The notes under the pieces: generated by a model
Told to the model about the DNA's origin: nothing
The model's input: only the letters and a program-made list of their open reading frames with translations
Databases searched by the model: none
Part shown: in pieces, positions 55,080 through 63,139 of the stretch
How positions within the stretch are numbered: position 1 is the first letter of the stretch
Layout of the letters: each line of letters begins with the position of its first letter
Program-made: the position numbers and the translations under genes
NCBI GenBank assembly: GCA_965205155.1
Contig: OZ242033.1
Location: forward strand, 1,798,001 to 1,862,000
From: Aldehydirespirator sp965205155
GTDB lineage: Bacteria > Actinomycetota > Acidimicrobiia > Acidimicrobiales > Aldehydirespiratoraceae
Reading direction: 5' to 3'
Length of the DNA: 64,000 bases

Positions 55080-55322
55080 ATGGCCATCTACTTCTGCTAC
55101 GTCGACGAGTCGGGCGGATTCGAGGCACCTGACAGCAGCCCGCATGCGACACCGTTGATGGTCGTGGCGGGTCTCGTTGTTTCGGCGGATGCGGTGTCCG
55201 CTATGACGCAGGACTTCATCCGCGGCGGAGTGGTCGTGAGCGACAAGCGGTCGCGGAGACCATCGAGCCTTCTGTTTCGGCCGCCGGGCCTCGGCGATTC
55301 CGAGCGTGCTGCGAATTCATGA
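55080..55322 (+). pseudogene. Truncated DUF3800-like protein
   Basis: MAIYFCYVDESGGFEAPDSS followed by PLMVVAGLVVSADAV resembles the N-terminal strand of DUF3800 proteins (usually 200 or more residues, RNase H-like fold, often found in defence or mobile regions). After about 45 residues the frame turns into Ser/Arg-rich sequence and ends in the rsmB start. Probably a remnant inserted between fmt and rsmB. Confidence 0.5.
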
Positions 55323-56434
55323 CCGCGGACGCCCGGCGGGTGGCGCTCGATGTGCTGGTCCGGGTGGACGCGGGGGGCGCCTACGCCAATGTGGCTCTTC
55401 CGGCCGCGCTGGCCCGGACTGATCTCGACGAGCGCGACCGGGCTTTCGCTACCGAGTTGGTCTACGGCGTGTCCCGCCGGCGGCGAGCCCTCGACTGGGC
55501 GCTTGACGCCTTCCTGGTGACGCCGCCTCCTCCCGCCGCTCGGGCTGCGCTCCGGCTGGGTGCCTACCAGATCATCGAGTTGGGCACTCCGGCCTACGCC
55601 GCGGTGTCGGCCACTGTCGCGGCGGTGCCCCGCAGCCACCGGGGGCTGGTCAACGCAGTTCTTCGGCGCGTGGCCGAGGCCGGAACGCCGGACTGGCCGG
55701 ACGAAGCCACCCGGCTCAGCTATCCCGACTGGATCGTCGAGACGCTCACCACCGATCTGGGCCGAGATGCTGCGATGGACGCGCTCGAGTCGATGAACGG
55801 CCCGGCCCGACTGCACCGGCGCCCGGACGGCTACGTGCAGGATCTGAGCTCACAGCTGGTGGTGGAGGCGATCGACGTGCAGGCCGGGGGTCTCGCGGCT
55901 GACCTGTGCGCCGCGCCGGGCGGCAAGGCCACCGCGCTGGCCGCGCGCGGCGCGGCAGTCATCGCCTGTGACATGCACCGGGGCCGGGTCGGGCTGCTCA
56001 ATGTCAACCGGCGGGCTCTCGGTGCCGAATTGATGCAGGCCGTGATCGCCGATGGCCGGCACCCGCCGCTGCGGCAGGGCCGGTTCGACGTGGTGCTGGT
56101 GGACGCGCCGTGCAGCGGTCTGGGGACCCTGCGGCGCCGTCCCGACGCCCGCTGGCGCATCGAACCATCCGCCGTTCTGAGGCTGGCCGAGTTGCAGCGG
56201 GACCTGCTCGACGCGGCGGCCGGCCTATTGCGGCCCGGCGGGCAGCTCGTCTACAGCGTCTGCACGCTCACGGCCGCGGAGACGCTGGCGGTGGCCGACG
56301 ATCTGTCGGCGGATGATCGCTTGGAGCTGCTGCCCGCCCCAGACCAGCCGTGGTCGCCCCACGGCGGTGGTGCCATGCTGCTTCCTGACGCGGACCACGA
56401 TGGCATGGCCCTGTTCCGCTGGCGCCGGACCTGA
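55319..56434 (+). CDS. rsmB: RsmB/Sun, 16S rRNA m5C967 methyltransferase
   Basis: 371 aa with a NusB-like N-terminal RNA-binding domain (DLDERDRAFATELVYGVSRR) and a Rossmann methyltransferase: LCAAPGGKATALAA, VVLVDAPCSGLGTLRRRPD with the first Cys, and QLVYSVCTLTAAET with the catalytic Cys. Normal partner of def-fmt. The stop codon lies inside the first unit of the 56-base repeat that follows. Confidence 0.95.
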   Translation: MTADARRVALDVLVRVDAGGAYANVALPAALARTDLDERDRAFATELVYGVSRRRRALDWALDAFLVTPPPPAARAALRLGAYQIIELGTPAYAAVSATVAAVPRSHRGLVNAVLRRVAEAGTPDWPDEATRLSYPDWIVETLTTDLGRDAAMDALESMNGPARLHRRPDGYVQDLSSQLVVEAIDVQAGGLAADLCAAPGGKATALAARGAAVIACDMHRGRVGLLNVNRRALGAELMQAVIADGRHPPLRQGRFDVVLVDAPCSGLGTLRRRPDARWRIEPSAVLRLAELQRDLLDAAAGLLRPGGQLVYSVCTLTAAETLAVADDLSADDRLELLPAPDQPWSPHGGGAMLLPDADHDGMALFRWRRT

Positions 56435-56557
56435 ATTGGCAGCGGAGGAGTCCGGAATCGGCGTCCGTGGCTGCCAATTCCCATGTGGTGCGGGCCGCTG
56501 CACCTGAATTGGCAGCGGAGGGGTCCGGAATCGGCATCCGTGGCTGCCAATTCCCAT
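56429..56557. repeat. Pair of 56-base palindromic repeats
   Basis: Copies at 56429-56484 and 56502-56557 agree at 54 of 56 bases. Each has 11-base inverted arms GAATTGGCAGC / GCTGCCAATTC enclosing a small CGGA-TCCG hairpin. The rsmB stop is in copy 1. This resembles a REP/BIME-type intergenic repeat pair; I saw no third copy in the window. Confidence 0.85.
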
Positions 56558-56582
56558 AGCGGCGTGGAGAGGGGGCCGTGAG

Positions 56583-56588
56583 TAGGGT
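56583..56588 (+). promoter_or_regulatory. Putative -10 box of mogA, leaderless type
   Basis: TAGGGT seven bases before GTG 56596; this decides between the two possible starts. Confidence 0.5.
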
Positions 56589-56595
56589 CGGGACT

Positions 56596-57105
56596 GTGAC
56601 GGCTGACGGAACAGACGGCGACTCCGACCTGCGAGCCAAGGTCCTGACCGTGTCCGACGGTGTGGTCGAAGGCACCCGGCAGGATCGCAGCGGCGAGGCG
56701 CTGGAGGGCTATCTCTCCTCTGCCGGCTGGGCGGTGGTCGAGCGGTCTGCGGTCGCCGATGGAGTCGAGTCCGTGAGCGGGGAGCTGCGCCGGCTGGCCG
56801 ACGGGTTCCACGGGCTGATAGTCACCACCGGGGGCACCGGTTTCGGGCCTCGCGACGCCACGCCGGAGGGGACCAAGGCCGTGCTCGACCGCGAGGCGCC
56901 CGGCCTGGCCGAGGCCATGCGCCTGGTCAACCCGCTGGGCCGGCTGTCGAGGGGGACGGCCGGAACGGTCGGCACCGCGCTGGTCCTCAACACTCCGGGT
57001 TCTTCGAAGGGCTGCGTCGAGACGGTCGAGGCCGTGATCGACGTGGTCGGCCACGCGGTCCGGCTCCTGGTCGACAACTACGACCCGCACCCCCACGGCG
57101 GCTGA
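56596..57105 (+). CDS. mogA: MogA/MoaB-type molybdopterin adenylyltransferase
   Basis: Activates molybdopterin with ATP in molybdenum cofactor synthesis. About 169 aa. AKVLTVSDGVVEGTRQDRSG, GLIVTTGGTGFGPRDATPEG and TALVLNTPGSSKGCVETVEA are the family motifs. No other moa/moe genes are in the window. GTG 56596 fits the TAGGGT box; GTG 56578 would add six residues. Confidence 0.92.
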   Translation: MTADGTDGDSDLRAKVLTVSDGVVEGTRQDRSGEALEGYLSSAGWAVVERSAVADGVESVSGELRRLADGFHGLIVTTGGTGFGPRDATPEGTKAVLDREAPGLAEAMRLVNPLGRLSRGTAGTVGTALVLNTPGSSKGCVETVEAVIDVVGHAVRLLVDNYDPHPHGG

Positions 57106-57135
57106 GCGGGCAGGGCAGCGCAGCGCCCGCGCCGG

Positions 57136-57141
57136 TAGCCT
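57136..57141 (+). promoter_or_regulatory. Putative -10 box of hisG
   Basis: TAGCCT 32 bases before ATG 57174; unlike the other TAGCCT boxes this one gives a leader of about 25 bases, with AGGA eight bases before the ATG. Confidence 0.5.
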
Positions 57142-57173
57142 CGCGCGGTCGTAGAAGGCGCTAGGACCACCAG

Positions 57174-58049
57174 ATGCTGAAGCTCGTTCTCCCCAAGGGA
57201 TCGCTCGAGAAGTCCACTCTCGAGCTGTTCGAGGCCGCCGACCTGCCGGTCCGTCGGTCCTCCGACGTGGCCTACAAGGCGTCGGTGGCCGACCCGCGCA
57301 TCGACGATGTCAGGATCCTTCGGCCCCAGGAGATTCCGGTCTACATCGCCGACGGCCTGTTCGACATCGGCATCACCGGCCGGGACTGGGTGGAGGAGAC
57401 CGGCAGCGAGGTGGTCTCGCTGGGTGAGCTGCAGTATTCCAAGGCCACGTCGCTGCCCATCAGGGTGGTGCTGGCCGTGGCCGACGGCTCGCGCTATCAG
57501 AGCGTCGCCGACCTCCCGCAGGGTGTGCGGGTGTCGACCGAGTACCCGGCGCTGACCCGGCGGTTCTTCGCCGAGGCCGGCATCGAGGCCCAGATCGCGC
57601 TCAGCTACGGCGCCACCGAGGCCAAGGTGCCCGACATCGTGGACGCGGTGGTGGAGATCACTGAGACCGGCCGGGCCTTGCGGGCCGCCGGACTGCGGAT
57701 CATCGACACCCTGCTGACCTCCTACACCGAGCTGATCGCTAACCCCGCGGCCGCAGCCGACGCCGACAAGCGGCACGCCATGAGCCAGATCTACACGCTG
57801 CTCCAGGGCGTGTTGGAGGCCCGGGGCAAGGTGCTGGTGAAGCTCAACGTCGGCGCGGACGCGCTCGACGACGTGATCGAGATCCTGCCGGCCATGAAGG
57901 CGCCCACCGTCAACGAGCTGTTTCAGGGCGCCGGCTACGCGGTGGAGACGGTGGTGCCCCGCAGCGAGATCAACATCCTCATCCCAGCCCTGCGCGACCT
58001 GGGCGCCACCGACATAGTGGAGATGCCCATCTCCAAGATCGTCCCGTAG
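57174..58049 (+). CDS. hisG: ATP phosphoribosyltransferase, long form
   Basis: First and feedback-controlled step of histidine synthesis; 291 aa. MLKLVLPKGSLEKSTLELFE, DIGITGRDWVEE, the PRPP loop in DAVVEITETGRALRAAGLRI, and a C-terminal ACT-like regulatory domain (VLVKLNVGADALDDVIEILP, VETVVPRSEINILIPALRDL). The regulatory domain means HisZ is not needed. No other his genes nearby. Confidence 0.96.
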   Translation: MLKLVLPKGSLEKSTLELFEAADLPVRRSSDVAYKASVADPRIDDVRILRPQEIPVYIADGLFDIGITGRDWVEETGSEVVSLGELQYSKATSLPIRVVLAVADGSRYQSVADLPQGVRVSTEYPALTRRFFAEAGIEAQIALSYGATEAKVPDIVDAVVEITETGRALRAAGLRIIDTLLTSYTELIANPAAAADADKRHAMSQIYTLLQGVLEARGKVLVKLNVGADALDDVIEILPAMKAPTVNELFQGAGYAVETVVPRSEINILIPALRDLGATDIVEMPISKIVP

Positions 58050-58061
58050 AGAGGCTCTGTG

Positions 58062-58313
58062 ATGAGTGAGAAGGCCGAGACCGGCCGTGCAGAAGGCGAG
58101 GAGTCGGGCAGTCCGGCGCAGGGGAGGAGCCAGCGACCGCTCGGGACTTGGATCGGCATCGGCGCGGGCTCCGGGGCGGGCATCGGAGCCGGGATAGGAG
58201 CGATCTTCGGCGACTCGGGCACCGGGGCTGGTGTCGGGGCAGGCGTCGGGACACTCATCGGCGTCGTGATCGGATCGTGGGGCGGCAGGGGACTCAAGCA
58301 CCGCAACTGCTGA
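58062..58313 (+). CDS. Small glycine-zipper membrane protein
   Basis: 83 aa. A charged N-terminus of 30 residues leads to WIGIGAGSGAGIGAGIGAIF and GVGAGVGTLIGVVIGSWGG, repeated GxxxG motifs typical of small glycine-zipper membrane proteins. No signal-peptide cleavage site. Function unknown. It follows hisG by 12 bases and may be in its transcript. Confidence 0.65.
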   Translation: MSEKAETGRAEGEESGSPAQGRSQRPLGTWIGIGAGSGAGIGAGIGAIFGDSGTGAGVGAGVGTLIGVVIGSWGGRGLKHRNC

Positions 58314-58349
58314 CCCGCCGCCTCGCTCAGCAGCCCGCAGGGCGGCCTA

Positions 58350-58751
58350 TCACCTCCTGGTTGGCTTGGAGGACACGACCGTCGCCCCATTGGCGTTCGA
58401 CGCGAGCGCCCGGATGTCATCGGAGTCGTCGGTGAGCACGGTTCCACCGTGCTCGGCCATGGCAACCAGGAGCGCGTCGACCACGGAGCCCTTCTTGGTC
58501 TTGGTACGCAGTTCGCCCGCCCGTCGCGCGAATCTCTTAGGGAGTTCCTCAACCACGTTGCAGGTCTTGATGAAGCGGTTGACAGGGGCGTCGTCGCGCT
58601 GGCGCCCGGAAACGCATTCGGCGAGCACAACCGTGTGAAGCCGGGGAGGCCAGTAACCCTCGTCCCTCAGACGCTTGATGTGCGCAGAGGCAAGAAAGTT
58701 GTCGCGCGCGAGCCGGTCGACCGCCCCGGAGTCGAGGAACAGCCGCTTCAT
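58350..58751 (-). CDS. PIN-domain toxin-like protein
   Basis: 133 aa. Asp in MKRLFLDSGAVDRLARD, Glu in VVLAECVSGRQ, Asp in SVVDALLVAMAEHGG and Asp in VLTDDSDDIRALA give the four acidic PIN positions. It starts 13 bases after the upstream small gene, as a toxin would. Third PIN module in the window. Confidence 0.8.
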   Translation of the reverse strand: MKRLFLDSGAVDRLARDNFLASAHIKRLRDEGYWPPRLHTVVLAECVSGRQRDDAPVNRFIKTCNVVEELPKRFARRAGELRTKTKKGSVVDALLVAMAEHGGTVLTDDSDDIRALASNANGATVVSSKPTRR

Positions 58752-58764
58752 GAGCCTGCGTCGC

Positions 58765-59034
58765 TCACGCGCCGTTGAGACGGTCCACGAGCGCTTGGGC
58801 GTTAGCGATGTGCTCGGCCGAGGGCTCGCCGAACCTCTCGGCCAGTTCGGCGAGGTAGATGTCCGTTTCCTTCAGGAGCGCTTCTCGCTCCTCGTCGGAG
58901 ATCTCCAGCCACGCCCAGTCCTCCTCGCAGTCGCCGACCCCATCGAGACCGGGATCGACCGGGGCCGGATCGGGCCGCAGTTCGGAAGCGACCCGGTCAC
59001 CTCTGGAGCCGTGATGGCCGCCCATCTCAGACAT
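58765..59034 (-). CDS. Putative antitoxin of the third PIN module
   Basis: 89 aa, acidic, no recognised DNA-binding domain. MSEMGGHHGSRGDRVASELR is probably disordered; SDEEREALLKETDIYLAELA and SAEHIANAQALVDRLNGA are helices. Role inferred from position before the PIN gene. ATG 59034 follows TATTCT by seven bases; the upstream open frame reads into the sbcC end and is rejected. Confidence 0.6.
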   Translation of the reverse strand: MSEMGGHHGSRGDRVASELRPDPAPVDPGLDGVGDCEEDWAWLEISDEEREALLKETDIYLAELAERFGEPSAEHIANAQALVDRLNGA

Positions 59035-59041
59035 GAGTCTC

Positions 59042-59047
59042 AGAATA
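59042..59047 (-). promoter_or_regulatory. Putative -10 box of the third PIN module, leaderless type
   Basis: TATTCT on the minus strand, seven bases before ATG 59034, with TTGCAT 16 bases further up. The 50 bases around it are AT-rich and include the palindrome TCAATTGA. Confidence 0.5.
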
Positions 59048-59081
59048 CTCTCAATTGATTCAAATGCAACAAAGTTTCTGA

Positions 59082-61712
59082 TTATGAGCCACTGGGCAGC
59101 CGGATCGTCGTAGCGTTGCCGACGTGGGCGTAGCGGCCGGGTGTGCATGTCAGGATGATCACCTGACACTGCCCACCGGCGGCGGCGATGGCCGCGCCCA
59201 TGCTCTTCAGTCGGTCCGGATCGCTCCACCCCAGGGCGTCGTCGATGACGACGGGCGCGCCGCCGCCGTCGGGGCTGACGATGGCCGCGCAGGCCAGCCG
59301 GCTGAGCACGCCAAGTTGCTCCAGAGCGCCGGTGCTCAGTTGATCGACGTGCAGGGTGTCGCCGTCGAGCGTGCGGCGCACGATCCGCAGATCGTCGTCG
59401 AGGTCGACCTCGAACGTCTTGTTGAACACGATGCGCCCGAGGCGCTCGATGCGCTGCTTGAAGGGCTCGACGTAACGCTGGCGGGCCTCCCGGCGCCGCT
59501 CATCGAACGTGGCGTGGAGCAGGCGGGCTGCCTCGGCCCGCGCCTCGGTGCGCTCATGCTCGTGCGCGAGGCGCTTGTGCCGGCTGGCTGCTTCGTCAAG
59601 GCGGGTGTGGAGGCCTTGGTCGCCACGGAACTCAATAGCCATGCGCAACTCGTTCTGGCGTGTCTTGTTGGACTGCAGGTCGACGGCAGCGCGCCGGGCG
59701 GCGGCGCTGGCGTTCTGGAGTTCAACTTCGAGCGAGCCGGGATCGGCCGCCTCCAGATCTGCCTCGGTCTTCTCCAAGGTCTCCTTGGAGGCGTCGGCCT
59801 TCTGCTGTGCTGCGGCGAGCCGGCCGGCGATGTCGGCGTCCGACAGCTCCTGTCGCGCCGCATCGAGCTTTCTCTTGGCCATGCGGTGAGCGTCGCGGGC
59901 GCTCTCGATCTTGGCGCTGAGCGTGGCGTCCTGCATGCGAGCCTTCTCCCGCTGTTCGGGCGCGCCTCGGGTGGTGCTCTCGCAGGTCTCGAACTCTTCT
60001 CTCCTCTTGGCGACAAGTCCTTCAGCCTTGTCAGCGATCCTTCTGGACTCCTCAAGGTCAGCCGGCATCGGCGGTTCAGGGGGCCGTTCGGCGGCGTACT
60101 CGTCGATCCTCCTGGAAAGGCCCCTGATCTTGCGACTCAGGTCCTCGACCGTCAGATCGCGCAGGTCGCGCTTGATTGTCTCGCGGGCGTCCTCGCGGTT
60201 CCGTTCGGCCTCCTGGCGCCGGTTGGCCGCTCGTCGCGCTCCAGCCAGATCGGCTACCCCGCCTGTCTCGCAAAGGCGGGCCAACGTGTCATGGGCGTTG
60301 CTGCGCTCGGTGGCGAGACTCTTGTTGCCTGTCCCAGCTGTGACCCGGACCCTCGCCGAGTCCGCGATGACCAGCTCGATCTCGTCTTCCACCACTGTGC
60401 GCTTGGCCTCGCCGGCGGCGAGGGTGGTGTCCTCCCCGTCGATCCGCAACGAGACGTCGCGCAAGGCGGTCGTCTCCACTGACGCGACAGCAGCGTCGGC
60501 GGCCACCTTGTCAAGGTGCGCCTGCTCGATCTCGGCCAGCAGATCGCCGTCGACTCTGGCAGCTTCGAGCTGAGTCTCTGCCTCGCGCAGTGCTGTTTCT
60601 GCCTCTGTCACCCGATCGTGGCGTTCCCTCAGCTGGGCGACGTCGATCTGTCGACGGTTGTGGTCGTGGTCTTCGTTGGCCCGGCGCTGTTCGGACTCTG
60701 CGGCGCGCAGTTCTTCCCGAGACTTCGTGAGGGCGGCCTCGGCGTCCTCGGCAAGCTGTCCTGCTGCCGTGAGGGACGGCGCCACCCGTTCCGCCTCGGC
60801 TTCGAGTCCGCTCAGTTCTGTGGCCCGCTCGTCGAGAGAGCCCGCCAGCTCTTGGCGACGCTGCTGATCGCCGGCGATGCGGTCGCGCTGCGCGGCCTTG
60901 GTCTCGTGGTCGGCCCTCAGGCGGTCTGCCTCTCGGCTGAGCTTCTCAGCTGCGGCCCACTGGTCGCCCAGCTCGTCTTCCTGCCGCTTGCAGTCTTCCA
61001 GAGTCCTCGCGAGCCGGCCCTCGTCCTCTGACAGCCGCCTCACCTCGGCCGCGTCGTCCTCGATCTCCCGGAGTCTCGCTTGGATCTCCTCAACCTGCTT
61101 CTTGGCCTCGTCGACGCCGACTTCCGACGACTTGCGATCACCTTTGGGCCGGCCTTGGGCGGTCCAGTAGCGAAGGCGCTCGTCGCATATTCGGTCCCAC
61201 AGATTGTCCTCGCGGCCGGACGCGAGTTCGCTCCCGGCGGCTTGGTCGAGGGCTCCTCCCAACGATGTGGCGCCGAAGCCCGGCAGGGCCAGCTTCGTGC
61301 CCTGGTCGATTCGCAGGGCATCCCACAGGTCCTTATCCAGAGTGTCGTCGAGGATCTCCGTCACCCGTTGGTGGGCCTCGCGTCCCTTGAGCTGCTCGTG
61401 CCGGGGTGAGGTGATCTCCAGGGTCGTCGAGCGGTCGCGCAGCCATCGCTTGCGGAACACGAACCGGTAGTCGCCCGAGGACATCTCGACCTCGACATCG
61501 GGGCCTGCGTCCCGGCCGACGGGCCCAACCGACTTGACTCGACGGGCTGAGGACGAGTCCATGACTTCGAGGATCAGATCGAGGGCCTCAGGGATGGAGG
61601 TCTTGCCGACCTCGTTGGGACCCTCCACCACCGTTACGCCTTCGACAGAGAATGCGACCTCGCAGTCGTTGACGCCGCGGTAGTCGCGCAGCCGCACCCG
61701 GTGGAGCCTCAT
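59082..61712 (-). CDS. SbcC/YhaN-like SMC-type ATPase
   Basis: 876 aa. ABC-type ATPase halves separated by long coiled coils: Walker A in VVEGPNEVGKTSI (about 31-39), signature LSTGALEQLG, and Walker B PVVIDDALGWSD near the C-terminus. There is no CxxC zinc hook at the middle; instead a short strand-rich segment (LRDVSLRIDGEDTTLAAGEA and VEDEIELVIADSARVRVTAG) caps the coils. This fits YhaN-like relatives of SbcC/Rad50 better than SbcC itself. It pairs with the downstream-encoded nuclease homologue, which is first in the operon, via two coupled mini-ORFs. Confidence 0.88.
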   Translation of the reverse strand: MRLHRVRLRDYRGVNDCEVAFSVEGVTVVEGPNEVGKTSIPEALDLILEVMDSSSARRVKSVGPVGRDAGPDVEVEMSSGDYRFVFRKRWLRDRSTTLEITSPRHEQLKGREAHQRVTEILDDTLDKDLWDALRIDQGTKLALPGFGATSLGGALDQAAGSELASGREDNLWDRICDERLRYWTAQGRPKGDRKSSEVGVDEAKKQVEEIQARLREIEDDAAEVRRLSEDEGRLARTLEDCKRQEDELGDQWAAAEKLSREADRLRADHETKAAQRDRIAGDQQRRQELAGSLDERATELSGLEAEAERVAPSLTAAGQLAEDAEAALTKSREELRAAESEQRRANEDHDHNRRQIDVAQLRERHDRVTEAETALREAETQLEAARVDGDLLAEIEQAHLDKVAADAAVASVETTALRDVSLRIDGEDTTLAAGEAKRTVVEDEIELVIADSARVRVTAGTGNKSLATERSNAHDTLARLCETGGVADLAGARRAANRRQEAERNREDARETIKRDLRDLTVEDLSRKIRGLSRRIDEYAAERPPEPPMPADLEESRRIADKAEGLVAKRREEFETCESTTRGAPEQREKARMQDATLSAKIESARDAHRMAKRKLDAARQELSDADIAGRLAAAQQKADASKETLEKTEADLEAADPGSLEVELQNASAAARRAAVDLQSNKTRQNELRMAIEFRGDQGLHTRLDEAASRHKRLAHEHERTEARAEAARLLHATFDERRREARQRYVEPFKQRIERLGRIVFNKTFEVDLDDDLRIVRRTLDGDTLHVDQLSTGALEQLGVLSRLACAAIVSPDGGGAPVVIDDALGWSDPDRLKSMGAAIAAAGGQCQVIILTCTPGRYAHVGNATTIRLPSGS

Positions 61713-61774
61713 TCGGACACTCCTTCAAGCCGGTTCCGTCGTGGACGGGGCGATCCTGGCACGGTGGCGCTCAT
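61709..61774 (-). other. 21-codon coupled mini-ORF, second of two between sbcD-like and sbcC-like genes
   Basis: Starts in an ATGA overlap with the first mini-ORF stop and ends in an ATGA overlap with the sbcC-like start. It begins MSAT like the first mini-ORF and ends RLEGVSE, similar to RLAGAAE of the nuclease and the first mini-ORF. Confidence 0.5.
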
Positions 61775-61845
61775 TCGGCCGCTCCGGCCAGCCGGCGCAG
61801 CACCTGTTGCCAATCGGCGGTCGGCGTGCTGCGTGTATCGCTCAT
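61771..61845 (-). other. 24-codon coupled mini-ORF, first of two between sbcD-like and sbcC-like genes
   Basis: ATGA overlaps at both ends. The product MSDTRSTPTADWQQVLRRLA plus GAAE ends in nine residues nearly identical to the nuclease C-terminus (LLHRLAGAAE). The matching DNA blocks are 71 bases apart (near 61768-61804 and 61839-61875). Confidence 0.55.
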
Positions 61846-63008
61846 TCGGCCGCTCCCGCGAGCCGGTGCAGCAATGCCAGCGCGTCACGGGCCGCGACAG
61901 CCTGCTCGCCCGACTCGGCCTTCTCGCGCAGCTCACCCAGCGCCTCGTGCGCGTAGCCTGAGAGTCCGAAGCCGTCGAGGTCTGCGCCGTCGGGAATCAC
62001 TGCCAGTTCGCTGCGCCTCTCCCAAGTCTCAAGAGCTGCCAGCAGCTGGGAGTGGTGGTCGAGCAGGTTGTCGAGTCTCGCCTTCTGGGCCACCGAGACT
62101 TGGCCGATCAACGCCAGTTTGACGATCGTCCGCGACTTGTCGCCGAGGTCTGACAGCCATTGCTCCAGTGCGTCGATGTCCGCGTCGCCGCTCAACTCCC
62201 AGTCTCGGCGCTCGAACCTCCAGGCGCCTACCGGGCGGGTCTCGACGTTCACCTTCTCCGCGCCGAGGTCGACGACGAGTACGTTCCCCGGGTCGGTCTC
62301 GTTGTAGTCGGTGGGCTCGGGCGCACCCGAGTACCAGACTCGGCCGGTGTCTCCCACGTCAGTGGTCGAGTGGCGGTCGCCGAGCGCCGCGTAGTGGATC
62401 AGCCCTTCCCCGATCCTCTCCCGGAGCTTCGCCAGCGAGACGAGCGCCGGGTTGTGTTCGTCCGGTGACAGTGCATCCACCCCGCCGTGGCCGGCAACCG
62501 CTCCGTAGGCGGCGACCGCGCCGTGGGCGACGACAATGCGGACCGCGTCGGTCGGGCCGAGCTCCTTGCAGGCGTCGTTCACCAGATCGGTGAGCGGACG
62601 CTTGCTCGTCCACGGCGCCGGGACCAACTCCACGCCGGGCGCCGCCTGTAGCGGCTCGGATTCCCCCAGCACCTTCACGTTGTCGGGCTTGTTGTCGGCG
62701 AAAGTCCGAGATCCGAATATCGACGACGCGTCGAGCGGGTCGTGGTTGCCGGGCAGCAGGTAGAAGTCGACCTCGGGGTTGGCGCGCATCTTCTCGAGGG
62801 CTCGAAGCAGCACCTTCCGGTCTACCTGGTTCGACTCGAACACGTCGCCGCAGACCACGACGAAGGCACAGCCCTCCGTCGCGGCCAGCTCCCCGATCGT
62901 GCCGACAGCCTCGATGCGGGCGGCGTCGAAACGCGCTTGGGCCTCGCCATGCAGGAAGTGGCGGGTCATGCCGAACTGCCAGTCGGCGGTATGCACGAAC
63001 TTGACCAT
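61842..63008 (-). CDS. SbcD/YhaO-like (Mre11-family) exonuclease
   Basis: 388 aa metallophosphoesterase: FVHTADWQFG, VVCGDVFESN, LLPGNHDPLDA, VVAHGAVAAYG and IHYAALGDRHS are the five phosphoesterase motifs of DNA double-strand-break nucleases (DWQFG for the usual DWHLG and GDRHS for GHxH). Works with the SMC-type ATPase encoded next. First gene of this minus-strand operon; a weak AACAAT lies six bases before the ATG. Confidence 0.9.
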   Translation of the reverse strand: MVKFVHTADWQFGMTRHFLHGEAQARFDAARIEAVGTIGELAATEGCAFVVVCGDVFESNQVDRKVLLRALEKMRANPEVDFYLLPGNHDPLDASSIFGSRTFADNKPDNVKVLGESEPLQAAPGVELVPAPWTSKRPLTDLVNDACKELGPTDAVRIVVAHGAVAAYGAVAGHGGVDALSPDEHNPALVSLAKLRERIGEGLIHYAALGDRHSTTDVGDTGRVWYSGAPEPTDYNETDPGNVLVVDLGAEKVNVETRPVGAWRFERRDWELSGDADIDALEQWLSDLGDKSRTIVKLALIGQVSVAQKARLDNLLDHHSQLLAALETWERRSELAVIPDGADLDGFGLSGYAHEALGELREKAESGEQAVAARDALALLHRLAGAAE

Positions 63009-63058
63009 GTTCGGATTGTTCCGGTTGTCGGCGGTTGGAGGGTCTGAGACACAGAATG

Positions 63059-63121
63059 CCCTTGAAAATGCTCTATCGTCAATCTATGAATTTGAAATAA
63101 CTAGTATTATTGCACCTATGG
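63059..63121. other. AT-rich segment before the DUF222 remnant
   Basis: CCTTGAAAATG through GCACCTATGG is about 65% AT in a window of about 70% GC. It is like the AT-rich leader of the intact DUF222-HNH gene at 34200-34250. It probably entered with the element. Confidence 0.6.
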
Positions 63122-63139
63122 GATGATAGCTGCCTGCTG

